DNA from: Rhizoctonia solani
Taxonomy: Eukaryota; Basidiomycota; Agaricomycetes; Cantharellales; Ceratobasidiaceae
DNA: 64,000 bases
Assembly: GCF_016906535.1 (NCBI RefSeq)
Contig: NC_057372.1
Location: 1,407,501-1,471,500 of the forward strand
Direction: 5' to 3'
Below the pieces are notes generated by a model. The model was not told where the DNA came from and did no database searches. It was given only the letters and a program-made list of their open reading frames with translations. Shown piece after piece: positions 23,028 through 39,895 of the stretch (positions within the stretch are counted from its first letter, which is position 1; each line of letters starts with the position of its first letter). Both the position numbers and the translations under genes were made by a program.

Positions 23028-25416
23028 ATGGTAGAAGTCGGTAGCGAACTCGTGAAATCAGGCTCGTCGCAAGACCCACCGCAGGGGCAGGTTACACGTC
23101 GATCTTCCCATAGACTGGATGAAGAAGTTCTAGTCGATGCTCAGCCTCCGATGGGATTCACCCGCGCGTTGATCATTACCACGGCGTGTACCCTGGCTAT
23201 GGTAAACAATGCAAGTACCTCGGTCCTACGTATCACATAATTACTTTGACAAACTTACTACAAGCTTGTTAGGTAATGTCTGGCGCCTCAATCTCTATTG
23301 CGTTGCCCGATATTGGAGTGGACCTGGGCATTTCTCAATCGGAACTTCAATGGCTTATATCGTCTTATGCTCTTACTTCTGTGGGTTATATACATCCCGC
23401 TCTTGTTATTAGTCTTTCTCACGGGCTTTTTCTAGGGGTGTTTCTTATTACTGTTCGGTCGACTTGCGGATCTTTTCGGACGTAAAAAGGTGTTCTTAGC
23501 CGGGACAGTGTGGTCACTAGCATGGTCGTTGGGGAGCGGCTTCGCACCCAACTCGATAGCCCTGAACGTGATGCGTGCCCTTCATGGAATGGGTTCCGCT
23601 GCTACAGTTCCATCGGCGGTGAGTCGTGATGGTGGCAAGGTGTGTACACTCACGTCATTGATGCCATTTTCCCAAAAGATTGGTATCTTAGCCCACGAGT
23701 TCCCTCCTTCGAGGTCTCGTTCCATCACATTCGCGACATTTAGCGCCGGAGCCCCTCTTGGGGGTGCGATTGGGTTTGTGATTGGCGGCGTCATGACGGA
23801 GTACACAAGGTAAGTATGTCTTATCGATAAGGCTCTTCCCGCACAAGGTATCCTAACCGGCATCTTAGCGTGGCGTGGAGAGGAGTGTTCTATGTTAGCG
23901 CAGGGGTCGCCGGGCTAACCATGCTAGCGGCGGCTCTTGCGATACACAAGGATGAGCCTTCCACAGAGAAGGATAGACGCGTGGATTGGGTTGGAGCTGT
24001 ACTTTCTACAACGGCGCTAGTACTATTGACCTTTTCTTTGGCTCAGTCATCCTCGGTCAAGGATGGATGGAGGACACCTTGTAAGCGCTTTCTATGCATA
24101 TATGCATTGGGACCTAGCTCACCTTACACAGATATTCCGGCTGTCCTAGTTGTTTCGGTTCTATTGTTAGTCTGCTTCGTTAGTTGGGAATATTACCTCG
24201 AAACTCGTACAACCCATCCGCCCCTAATGCGTCTGGGATTGTGGACGCGAGCCAATGGGAGATTTGCCGCTGTCCAACTCATAGTTTTCTTTGATTGGGC
24301 CTGCTTTACAACATGGTTATTCTTTGTCACTGTAAGTTTACTGGCCCGGGATCCAAGTTGAGCTCGACTGAAACATAAGTAGCTTTAGTAGGTGTTTAAG
24401 CCCACCTAAAACTTTCTTGGGCGTCTGGGTTTATCCATATTTGTAGCTATCAGGAGTACAAGGGAATATCTCCCGTGAGCTCAACTTACATTCATTCTAA
24501 TGAGGCCGGGCCGCTGATTTGTCGCTATGTAGGTCGGTACTACCGTTCGCGTATTGCCCATGGCAGTTAGCGGATTGCTTTGCAATGTGCGCGGGCTCAG
24601 AATCTAAAATAAAATATAAGGTTATTAACTAAGCTTCATTCCAGCTCGTTGTTGCGTTAGTTGTGGGTCGAATATCTGGAACCGCGCTAATTGGTACGCC
24701 CTCGTCTTTCCTAAGCTCAGTCCCACTGAGCTCACACCTAGACACTCAGCCTTTGGATGTTTCTTTACTGCTCTTGCCTCCTTGCTTTTCGCCCTCATTG
24801 TTCCTTCGGCGTCTTATTGGGCGTTTGGATTCCCGGCGGCGGCCGTGGTCGTATTCGGTGCTGACTTGTGCGTTGCTTCAAAGAGGATCTGAACCGCATG
24901 TATTAACCGAATCTACATTTCAGCATGTTTGCGACGGGCTCGCTGTTCGTCGCCAAGATTGCTCTGCCGCACGAGCAAAGCCTTGCGGGGGGGATCTTCA
25001 ATACGGTCAATCAAGTAAGTGCATAACCCTAACAAAATTTCAACTCCTGAATTGCCGCAACTTATCAATCAGCTTGGTACTGCGTTCGGATTGGCTATTG
25101 CGAGCGTAGTCAGCGACACTGTGCATCGGAGGGCTTTGCGCGAGTCGGGTGACGAACTAGGTTCACTGCTGCGGGGGTACCGAGCCGCATTTTGGACTTG
25201 CTTTGGGTTCGGTACTGTGGGTCAGTGTGGAAGCATGCGCTTTGCTTGCATTGTCCGTATGCTAACTGGCGTTTACTCTGAAACACAGCACTGGTACTTA
25301 CTGTGATTTTTCTCCGCGGTATTGGTATCGTTGGGCACCAAGGCGGGGAAGGTCATGGTAATGATAATAATGGCTCTAATCGTACTAGTCAGTTGGACAA
25401 GAAGGTCCCAGTATAG
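23028..25416 (+). CDS. MFS drug:H+ antiporter-like transporter (DHA2 type)
   Basis: A plasma-membrane-type major facilitator with about ten short introns. Recognisable blocks are VMSGASISIALPDIGVDLGI, SELQWLISSYALTS, the loop 2-3 motif FGRLADLFGRKKVFLAG, RALHGMGSAATVPSA, TFSAGAPLGGAIGFVIGG, WRGVFYVSAGVAGLTM, SYWAFGFPAAAVVVFGAD, LAGGIFNTVNQLGTAFGLAI and an end at 25416 with TSQLDKKVPV. The order, including TTHPPLMRLGLWTRANGR before the second half, fits the 14-helix DHA2 group that exports drugs or small organic compounds; the substrate is unknown. Between ALIG (near 24693) and HSAFGCFFTALASLLFAL one base must be added at the exon junction to keep frame, another possible single-base loss. No cluster partners are nearby. 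Confidence 0.85.
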
Positions 25417-25619
25417 TGTGCAAGTTCCAACTTCCCGCGCAAGGCTGGATGAGTATAGACGAGGGACGAAATGTAATTTAGATAGCCATTAATTACACAT
25501 AAACAAACAAAGGCATTCGTCATCAAAGGGTCTGATCCATGTGTTAGACTCAACCGTGTCCTTCGTCCAAACACGAGCGTCGGTCAACAAGTCCAAGATT
25601 AATTACCTAGATACAAGCG

Positions 25620-28225
25620 ATGACTAGATTCAAGACGATTTTATTGATTTTGTTCTCCGCACCACTCTTGTGTTCTGCTGCGCCCTCACCGAAAAACACA
25701 CATTCAGCTTCTCGCAGCGGTCACCACGCTAGGCTGTACACTCGTTTTGGAAGCCAAGGAGTCAACTTGTGGAACCTACACAGCCAGCTCATAGGCAACA
25801 AAGTTCAGGCTGGCGGAGACCAGGAAAGTCAACAGTTCCTGTTGTCCGACGCGAGCGGTGGCAAGGACAAGTTACTCAAGGCACAATACTTTAAACAGCC
25901 CCTCGACCATTTTGACAAGTCGGTGAATAGCACATTTGGACAACGGTAAGTAAAAACACTACACTACAGTAGCCTTCCTACGAAACCGTCCGGCTACTTC
26001 GCGCGCGCCTCCAACTGCGGTTCGAGTCCCAGTTGGTTCCCTAGACTCCGACCCACTCCGCAATGTTCATGGTACTCAATTCACTCTACGTTGGTTACAG
26101 TTATTGGGTAAATAAAGAATATTACGAACCGGGCGGGCCGGTGTTTGTGTTGGATGGGGGTGAAACATCCGGAGAAGATAGGTAAGAACCGATGACTGTT
26201 GCCTCGTCAAGTGTGCGGCGGCGGTGACATTGTTCAATTGCTTACTGAACGGCCTTCCTTCCCAATCCCAATACTTAGGCTTCCCTTTTTGCAAACGGGT
26301 ATTTTGGCAATCCTCGCAAATGCAACCAAGGGTCTAGGTGTGTATGCCTGTCGTTGAGGATCGACGACATACTTGATGAGATCGTACCTGCACGTAGGCA
26401 TTGTGCTCGAGCACCGTTATTACGGGGAATCAATTCCAGTTGCCGATTTTTCGACAGACTCGATGCGGTAATGAATCTTAATACGATTATTGTGGCGGCC
26501 TAGTTGACCAATGGACCACCTTAGATGGCTCACCAACGCACAAGCACTCCAAGACTCTGCTAATTTCATTGCCAATGTGAAGATTGAGGGCCTGGATTAC
26601 AATGTGACTGCACCTGGAACCAAGTGGATCTATTACGGGGTATGTCTGATTGCTTCTATTCTTCTCGAGTGTTTACGACGACCTGTAGGGGTCGTATGCG
26701 GGCGCACGTGCGGCCCACATGCGGGTTCTGTACCCTCATTTAGTCCATGGCGCGATTGCTTCCAGCGCGGTTACGCAGTGAGTTCGGAGCCGCGGAGCTT
26801 GGCGGACTATAATGCGCCTGACACACCAAACACTACCAGTGCAGCTATAGATTACTGGGAGTATGCAGATGCGGTCCGACGCACCGCGGACCCCGTCTGT
26901 ATCGGTCACCTGACAACGGCAATCCAAGCGATTGACGACTTGCTGTCAACTAGAGTGCTGGCGAAGAGTTTGAAATCGTGGTTTGAGTTGGGTGAGCTCG
27001 AGTCTGACCAGGTAAGGGGCAAGGTTTCATCTGGATGTTATTCGGAGTTCTTGAAATTCCCATACTAGGATTTTGTGTCGGTACTCATGTCTCCTATTGG
27101 CTACGTGCAAGGTCAGAACTGGGATAGCGCAGTGGGGAGCGATGAATGGTCTCGCTTCTGTGCCGCGCTCGGCAGTGGCGGCGCTGACAGCACGCTGGGA
27201 TGGGTACGTGTTCCTGCGGTGGTCTCCAATTTTGCAAAATGGGTTAGAGAGGCAAGTCCAACTACCACAAGGTATAGAGTTTATCGCATGCTCAACTCAA
27301 TTGGGGTGGAGCAGGAGATCGTGTCGCGTTGTCGCCATTCTCAGACGGTCGAGGAGGTAGGCATTAGACTTGAAGATTACATTTCAAATCAGAGGTTGAC
27401 TATCATGCTTCTGTATGTGTATCTGGACAGTGCTTTGGGACTAGGGACGATTCGAAATTTCGATTGACCGATCTGGGTCAGGAGTGGCGGGCATGGACAT
27501 GGCAGGTCAGTGCTTGGTACAGGATTCTAGAGAAGAGCTGACTCGGTAGTCATTATGCCAGGTCTGCACTGAGTGGGGATATTTTATGGTAAAATGGGAA
27601 TATCCTATTTCTTGGTAGCGAGCCACTAATTTCTGGACTCAATGTACAGGGTGCGCCGCCGAATCAAGCGTATCCGACGATTGTATCTAGGCGTCTCACC
27701 CTCGACTACACATCGGCGATTTGCAGACAGGTACGTATCTCGGCGGTGATTTTTGTACGCCTGGTAACACAAACATAGGCGTTCCCGCCGGGCGAGCATA
27801 TTTCGGTGCCGGATTGGCCAAACGTCACAGCTGTAAATGCACTCGGGGACTATGGACTATCCGCTGATCGGCTGGCCTTTATCGATGGAGATGGTGGGTG
27901 CGCAGCAGATTTTGGAAGATAGACACTGGATAGATGTATGCAGAGGACCCCTGGCTACCGGCAACACCTCACAGCCCCCATGCTCCCGAGCGCGCAGACA
28001 CAGTCTTGCGGCCGTTCAAGCTGATCCGCAGTAAGTGTGCCTACCGACCGCGGGCCTTGTCTCATGCCGGGAACTTTTACTGACGACCCATAACCCATAG
28101 CGGGAGTACATCATCACGACGAGAATGGAGTTGAACCTCACAGCGAGGAACCAGCGCATATTCAGGCGATACACAGACAGGAGATTGAGTTCGTCAAGGC
28201 ATGGCTCAAAGGCACGACGGATTGA
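25620..28225 (+). CDS. Secreted serine carboxypeptidase, peptidase family S28
   Basis: S28 enzymes (prolyl carboxypeptidase/dipeptidyl peptidase II group) cut near proline and are secreted or lysosomal. The start encodes a signal peptide (MTRFKTILLILFSAPLLCSA). Conserved blocks are YFKQPLDHFDKSVNSTFGQR, GPVFVLDGGETSGED, GIVLEHRYYGESIPV, the nucleophile elbow YYGGSYAGARAAHMR (near 26690), HGAIASSAVT, DPVCIGHL, VEECFGTRDDSKF, CTEWGYFM, FPPGEHISVPDWPNVTAVNA, the Asp region FIDGDEDPWLP and the His region TGVHHHDENG. Ser, Asp and His are therefore all present. About a dozen introns join in frame with no damage. The first intron is 150 nt, longer than the others. An extracellular digestive role is likely. 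Confidence 0.95.
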
Positions 28226-28603
28226 GGAAGGATGATCATAGTGGGAAGCGTTCGATCCGGAGAGTAGTTTTGCCACGCGTACAACGTGGGATGTCCGTAG
28301 AGCGTCAGAATGAACACGAGAGAGAGATCCCGTGACTCGGGTACAAACAACGAACGCCACCGCTGCGTGGCCCAGAAAAGCGGTTCAGGATACTCAGGAA
28401 TCTGATAGGATACAAACCATAGGCTCGGATGGTGTGCTTTAGCTTCAGGGTCCACCGGCATTTCTGCAAGTGGGTTCGAAACAACCGGCGACCCCTCCTC
28501 CCAAAGTGCTCAAAAGGACGGTGGTGCGGCGCATTTCAGCATCACACTCCTCCCCACCTAACCCCTATAAACCGCCACCCTGGCTTCAGTACTCGCCACC
28601 CCT
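28226..28603. other. Intergenic, probable bZIP gene promoter
   Basis: About 380 bp with no coding signal. The last 100 bp is C-rich (CCTCCCC, CCACCC runs), typical of a fungal promoter or 5' UTR. Confidence 0.4.
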
Positions 28604-29563
28604 TTGCCTCTGCCCACCTCCATGGCTGGTGCGCCACACGGTTCGCCTATGTCTTCCTCACTCACTGACGCCGCCTCAGACGTCCCTGCTGTCCCCGCCT
28701 CTAAGCGTGGCCGCAAGCGCAACGACAATCTGCCTCCTAACCGTGCTCGTGATGTCCAACGTGCATTCCGGGCCCGCCGTGCTGCTCATCTCCAGGACCT
28801 TGAGAGCCGTGTCGAAGTCCTCGAAACTGAAAACTATCGCCTGCGCCAGATGCTCTCTCTCCCTCCCTCTGATCGCCAACCACTAGGCCGAGGCCCTACT
28901 GGCCGTGATCCGGGCAAGCTCATGCCCAAGGTCGGCGACATTAGCATGCATCAAGGCCAGCAAGGTCCCTCGGACCACTACTCTGACAGGAGCACTCCCT
29001 CTCCTTCTGCATCCCACTCCCATGCGGGCTACCCAGTCCCCACCTGGCCTCCCAACGACCACTACATGGGCAACGAGGATCCTGTCTCCCGTACTTCTTC
29101 ATCTGGCTCAAGTTCACCTTACCCTCATCAAGTCAACTATGATTATGGTAGCCAACGTCTTCCTTCTATGGCCCATTCACGCGACAGTCTCATGATGTCT
29201 GGCGGCGGCTCCCCCAACTTCAATGGATCATCCACACCCCGCGACGAGACCTTGCTCGGCGGCTTTGCATCTGGCGGCTTCCCGTCGCCCGCTGGTGGGG
29301 TAAACAATCACGCGTCCGCTGCGCTTCCTCCCCATTCGCACTCAAACGCCAATCTGTTGCTCAATCCTGGATCGAGCCGTATGATCCCTGGCTTCATGAG
29401 CGCCGGTTCCGCGCCTGGTTCTGCATATGTCCCTCGTCGATCGGTCAATGACCTCGGCTCAAGTTTCCCACCCCGATCGGGTTCAATGGGCTTGAATGGC
29501 CCATACAGCTCGGCCGCTCCCGGAGGGCGACTTGGTCTTTCGTCACCGTCCCCGATTAACTAA
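28604..29563 (+). CDS. bZIP transcription factor
   Basis: A single-exon gene of 319 residues. A basic region (KRGRKRNDNLPPNRARDVQR, AFRARRAAHLQDLE) runs straight into a leucine zipper (SRVEVLETENYRLRQML) at about residues 35-85. The fungal pattern NxxxxxxAFRxRR in the basic region suggests the Yap/PAP1-like or related fungal bZIP group, DNA-binding and nuclear. The rest is disordered, rich in Ser, Pro, Gly and His. The target and signal are unknown. ATGs at 28604 and 28622 are both in frame; the first is used here, and the second removes six residues. Confidence 0.9.
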   Translation: MPLPTSMAGAPHGSPMSSSLTDAASDVPAVPASKRGRKRNDNLPPNRARDVQRAFRARRAAHLQDLESRVEVLETENYRLRQMLSLPPSDRQPLGRGPTGRDPGKLMPKVGDISMHQGQQGPSDHYSDRSTPSPSASHSHAGYPVPTWPPNDHYMGNEDPVSRTSSSGSSSPYPHQVNYDYGSQRLPSMAHSRDSLMMSGGGSPNFNGSSTPRDETLLGGFASGGFPSPAGGVNNHASAALPPHSHSNANLLLNPGSSRMIPGFMSAGSAPGSAYVPRRSVNDLGSSFPPRSGSMGLNGPYSSAAPGGRLGLSSPSPIN

Positions 29564-30352
29564 ATGTTTCTGGCTGAGACTGAAAAGGATCCGGATCGGC
29601 CTCCCTGGTAGAAAGGGTTTCTAATGGGATTGGCCACTGTATTCACTTCGATGCTTTCGTTTCTACTCTAATTCTTTGTGTTAATGCGGATGTATATTTA
29701 TTGCCATGTTAGTTACTTTTGGATGTCTGCGACTGGAATGAAAATTGATTACGCGCCACGATTGACTGAGACTGATGGTTGCGGACATTGAAACACGCGT
29801 TTCTTCTCCTTTCGGGAGTCGGCGGAGGGTAGGAAGCATGTCGATCGCAACGGCCTGTGCCTCGTCTGGACATGCCATGTCATGTGGGATGTGCGGGGCC
29901 GAATGCACATCCGACGCCTTTACTTCATCGAGCGATCGATCGCGCATACATACAGAGGCCGGCGGTGTTGAAAATTAGCTCGACCAGTCACGATATGAAA
30001 TCTATCTCGAGGTTGCTGATGGAACTCTCGGTGTGTGGTTCTGAAACAGCTCAGGGGGATTTGTGGCGCGAGGCGGATGTGGGAACGATAGGCGGCGAGC
30101 GGACGGTTAAGCGAACCCAAAAGGGAAGCTGGGATGCAGGGGCGAAGATGATGGCGAGCGTCTCTGATTGTGCGGGTCGCGATCTCTTGCACCGCCGGTC
30201 TCAGCACATGTATCTATCGGATTGCGGACCGGCACTATGCTGACGTCACCACCGGTGAAATTCCCAATGAGGGAGCGCCCAGTGGCTGTGTACCTTCGCT
30301 CGGCTATGCACGTGATCATTTTCCTTCCTCCACACTCTCGACCATCACCCCA
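29564..30352. other. Intergenic, no gene seen
   Basis: About 790 bp between the bZIP and exchanger genes. Short frames on both strands overlap each other and match nothing. It should hold the bZIP 3' UTR and the exchanger promoter. Confidence 0.4.
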
Positions 30353-33128
30353 ATGGTCATCTTGCCCGTGTTTGCACTGATCGCCCAGGCCTTTCTCTGG
30401 GCCAACAGTCGCTATGCTGACGTAAAGTCCGCACACTCATTAGCCACGGTATCCGCGGTGAGCAACGTCACTATACTCGAGGGTGTAAGTCCCTGTATCA
30501 TAGCACTCGCGTGCCAGGCCACTGAATCCTCGCTAGTCTTGTGAACCCCTCCATTTGCCTCCCGTGGAACAGTGCACCCATGTACGTGCAGAGTGCGACC
30601 CCTCTGAAACATTTCTCTCGATTTCCTATCTCGAGAATTATTTTTGCACGCCGCCAAGTGTTCGACCTCTTGCCTTTGGGGGGCTAGTCTTATGGCTCTT
30701 CTTTCTATTTTCGTTTATAGGTGGGTACTCGCCATTTAATATACTCGACAATCTAACCATGATGTAGGAATATGTGCTTCCGACTTCTTCTGTCCCAATC
30801 TTGCGACAATTGCCAGCACGCTTGGCCTCAATGAGAATGTGGCCGGGGTAACATTCCTGGCTTTTGGAAATGGCTCCCCCGATCTGTTCTCTACATTCTC
30901 AGCAATGCGAGCAGGCTCGGGGAGTTTGGCAATAGGCGAGCTTCTGGGTGCTGCCTCCTTCATTGTTTCCGTTGTTGCTGGGTCCATGCCTCTTGTGCGG
31001 CCGTTTCGCGTTAATCCTGGTTCGTTTATGCGGGACGTTGGTTTCTTCACCTTATCGGTGGCCTGTATACTGGTTATCCTGATCGACGGGGAAATACATG
31101 CGTGGGAGGCACTGGCAATGGTTGGACTATATTTGGTTTACGTCTGTGTGGTTGTTGGAGGATCGTGGGTAGAGAACCGGCGCCGACGACTTGCGGATCG
31201 CGAGGCTTTGATTCGCGGAGAATACATCGACACACCTACAGACTCAGCAGAACAAACCCCATTTGAACCATATCGTGATGAAGGTACGTTCTGCGAAATA
31301 ATTTAACTTAATTGGATATTAATATTCCTCTCTTATGGATCAAACAGATTACACTTCATTACCCACGCCCAGTGTGCGAACCCGAGCTTACTCCAATCCA
31401 GTGGCCCCCTTAGGTCAGGACACACTAGGTGTACCCTCCTCGCGCATGCGCGCGCGACCGCCTTTGCATATTCCGCACGATTCGGGCTCGCGAGCATCAT
31501 CAGCCTCGGCTTCTCCATTAACTTCCTCAAGATCTCCCTCCCATGTTCACCAGCTTCCTTCCTTCTCGCTTCTTGGTGCACTAGAATTCCGGACCGTGGT
31601 CAACTCGCTTCATGGGTCGTCGACTGCAGGGACGTTAAGCATGTTTGATGCTCCTGTAAGCCCATATGCAGCAGGTCACTATCGACGATTGTCCATCGTC
31701 AGCAGCGGATCATCTGCGTCAAGCGTGCGGCGGGGTGCCACTACTGCTCCTCCGACAATGGAGGGCACTGACCCCGAAGAGCGACATGACCCGTGGGACG
31801 CTGCATTTAGCCTGCAGCTCAGTGAGCGTGGGGGCGGGAACGGGAATGCAAACAATGGTGCTATGATTGCACCAGCTGCTGAGGTCCACCGTGCGAAATC
31901 ACCTGTGCCATCTATCCATGTCTTCTCTCCCAGCAGCCCAGGCAACGGAACCGGGCCGGCAGCACCTCGCAAATTGTTTGTACCTGACGATGCACCCACC
32001 CAGCCGCAGTGGAAGCTCGTTCTGCGTCAAGTGATACACACACTCTTCCCCTCACTTGTAGATCTCTCTTCACGTCCCTGGCTGTGGAAGCTTGTCGCAG
32101 TTTGCTCTGCACCGGCGATATTTGCCCTCACGCTGACGCTACCAGTTGTTGTCAATGAGCCCGAGTCTAACTTGGGCGATGGAGCTGAAAGACCGGTAAC
32201 GCCCTTGCTTATCGACTACGACGGATCTGACGCAGAGGACGAGATGATACAAGCCCGCATGGAAGTCGAGGAACACATCCATGACGTACACTTTAATAAA
32301 TGGTTGACCGCCACCCAATGTGCGCTCAGTCCGGTGTTTTGTGTATCGGTTCTTTTTTGTAAGTGCACCCACCCGATCGCGCTCGCGTGTATACCATGAC
32401 GTTGTTGCCCATTCGCTGTCAAATCGTTGACTCATTTGATTCATTGTTATCCAGCCGGCCAGAAGCACGTGGCATGGTATATACTGGCCGCCTCGCTTTG
32501 TGGTGTCTCGGTTGCGACCCTCACTGCCGTATTTTCCAATGACGGCAAGAACCCTGCGGCCCGACTCGCGCGTTGTTTTATTGGCTTCGGTGTTGCCATG
32601 GTCTGGATTATGGCCATTGCCGATGAGGTCGTACAGGTTCTTCAGGCGAGTATTTCCCTTGGCGCTAGTACTCCCTATTTTGGCGTGCTTATTCCGTTTA
32701 TGACTTCCCGCGCGGTTGCTTGCATCTAGACGTTTGGCCATATCTTTGGACTCTCAGATGCAATCATAGGCTTGACTATCTTCGCCATTGGGAACTCGCT
32801 AGCCGATTTTGTTGCCAACTTTACGGTGGCAGCATTTGCGCCGGTGATGGGTGTGTCCGCTTGTTTCGGAGGACCCATGTTGAACATGCTGCTCGGTATC
32901 GGTCTCTCGGGTTCCTATGTTATTTCCCAAACTGGTGAGACCTACAAGGTCGACCTCTCACCCACGCTATTGGTTAGCACTATTGGTCTCCTCTGCTTAT
33001 TAATCTACACTCTTGCGATCGTGCCACTCAATGACTTTAACCTCACCCCTCGCTGGGGCCTGATGCTTATTGTGGGCTATGTCATTGTGATGTGCGTTAA
33101 CGTATTCGTAGAGGTTAAAAAGGCTTAA
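30353..33128 (+). CDS. Cation/Ca2+ exchanger, NCX/CCX type
   Basis: A multi-pass exchanger with both alpha repeats. The first is NENVAGVTFLAFGNGSPDLF and the second is GLSDAIIGLTIFAIGNSLADF; the GNGSPD and GNSLAD cores bind the transported cations. Cys-rich CTHVRAECDP follows a hydrophobic N-terminus, as in the SLC8B1/CCX group, and a long Ser-rich cytosolic loop (about 31345-32030) separates the halves. The C-terminal half has GVSACFGGPMLNMLLGIGLS. It probably moves Ca2+ against Na+ or H+ across an internal membrane. The last intron (32646-32729) has a GC donor after VVQVLQ, fixed by the conserved TFGHIFGLSD frame. The start at 30353 (MVILPVFALIAQAFLWANSR) is the first in-frame ATG that opens a signal-anchor-like stretch and is only likely. 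Confidence 0.9.
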
Positions 33129-33317
33129 ACTATTACGATTTGCATACACAAACACGGATGAAGGATGTACAACCCAGTTCTTCCCAATATACCCCGGGAC
33201 ACAACGATACTTATGTTATGTACACTTAATAATCAAAACGAAACAGAAATGACAAAAGAAAAGCTCGAAGTAAAAACAGTCCCTCACGAAACATATCAAC
33301 CAGCATATGAATGATTT

Positions 33318-38897
<5,580 letters not shown>

Positions 38898-38964
38898 ACC
38901 TCCTCTCGCTTCTCCAGCTCAGCGACAACACACACCTCAACCGCACCACAACACCCCAGTCACT

Positions 38965-39840
38965 CTATACATGTACAAACAACAACACTGCCACAACCAG
39001 CCACCCGCGTCGCTCCTCCATCGTCTCGCCCTCGACATGGTCTCTCCATGCATGCCGAGTCCCGGCTCGTTGATTCGCACTTGGTAGATTTCACTCGGCT
39101 CCAAATGATGCTTCTTGGCCATGTCGAAAAAGGACGTGATCGTACCTCGGCCCGTGTGTAAGCCTGCAACTATATGCACTTGCCCAAACGGCGCGACGAC
39201 CCGATCTATTCCCCGCATTAGTTTTTACCTTTGATCAATCAGGGACATTGTTCCTTACCCAGCGTCTCGCACAATGCCTCGTGCATATCTTCCATCCACA
39301 ACACATCGGCCGCCAACACCACATCAAACCTCTCCCGTAACCCATCGGCAGAACCCCACGCGTGTCCTTCCACCACCGTCTTCACTCGACTCGTTCTTTT
39401 GTTTGCTTCGACGTTTTCCTCAAGACGGGCGAGAATGCCTTTATCGGGATAGTCGCTCAGAACCACCCGTTCCGGCTCGTCTTCTCGATCCCCAAACGCC
39501 GACACGATACCCGGCAACCCAGCCGCCGCGCCCAACTCGAGCACTCTCTTCCCCTTGAGTGGCCTGGGCAGGTGATCCGCCATGTACACCGCAGCCTGCC
39601 ACACTCCATCAGCCTGGAGCGCCCAATTCTCAGACTCGGTATCCGGAATCTGGATCCTTATCCCCGTCGACTCTATACCACCATGTATATACACATTCGC
39701 TCAGACACTGGTTACATCCGTCCAGGCTGAAACGACTTACCGTGTGTGTACACTCCGTGTGTAGTCCCAAGCGTTACCGGCACTTCACCAAACACCATCC
39801 CAAACCCACTAGCAAAAATCTCCATCGAGTCTTCGGCCAT
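38965..39840 (-). CDS. EFM7/Nnt1-like protein N-methyltransferase (METTL21 group)
   Basis: Three exons starting MAEDSMEIFASGFGMVFGEV. The seven-beta-strand methyltransferase core is clear: QADGVWQAAVYMADHL, motif I VLELGAAAGLPGIVSAFG, VVLSDYPDKGILARLEENVE and FDVVLAADVLWMEDMHEAL, then DRVVAPFGQVHIVAGLHTGR. Yeast Efm7/Nnt1 modifies the N-terminal region of translation elongation factor 1A in the cytosol, which is the best guess here. The annotated frame runs into an odd Cys-rich tail. Adding one base at about 39055-39067 instead restores WRDHVEGETMEERRGWLVVA and a stop at 38965, which matches the family's C-terminus. So another single base is probably missing. It shares a promoter region with nothing obvious upstream. 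Confidence 0.85.
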
Positions 39841-39889
39841 TATATATATATCTACACTTGTGGTCGATCGAGCCAAGGGCCGATTCAGT

Positions 39890-39895
39890 CACGTG
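39890..39895. promoter_or_regulatory. CACGTG E-box upstream of the methyltransferase gene
   Basis: The core lies 50 bp before the start codon at 39840. About 20 bp further upstream is a perfect 14-bp palindrome, GGGATGATCATCCC (39914-39927). Confidence 0.45.

Noticed and set aside
25985..26045. tRNA-like GGTTCGAGTCCC in the first intron of the S28 gene
   Set aside because: The flanking bases do not form a T-arm stem of five pairs, and no D-arm, anticodon arm or acceptor stem could be placed.
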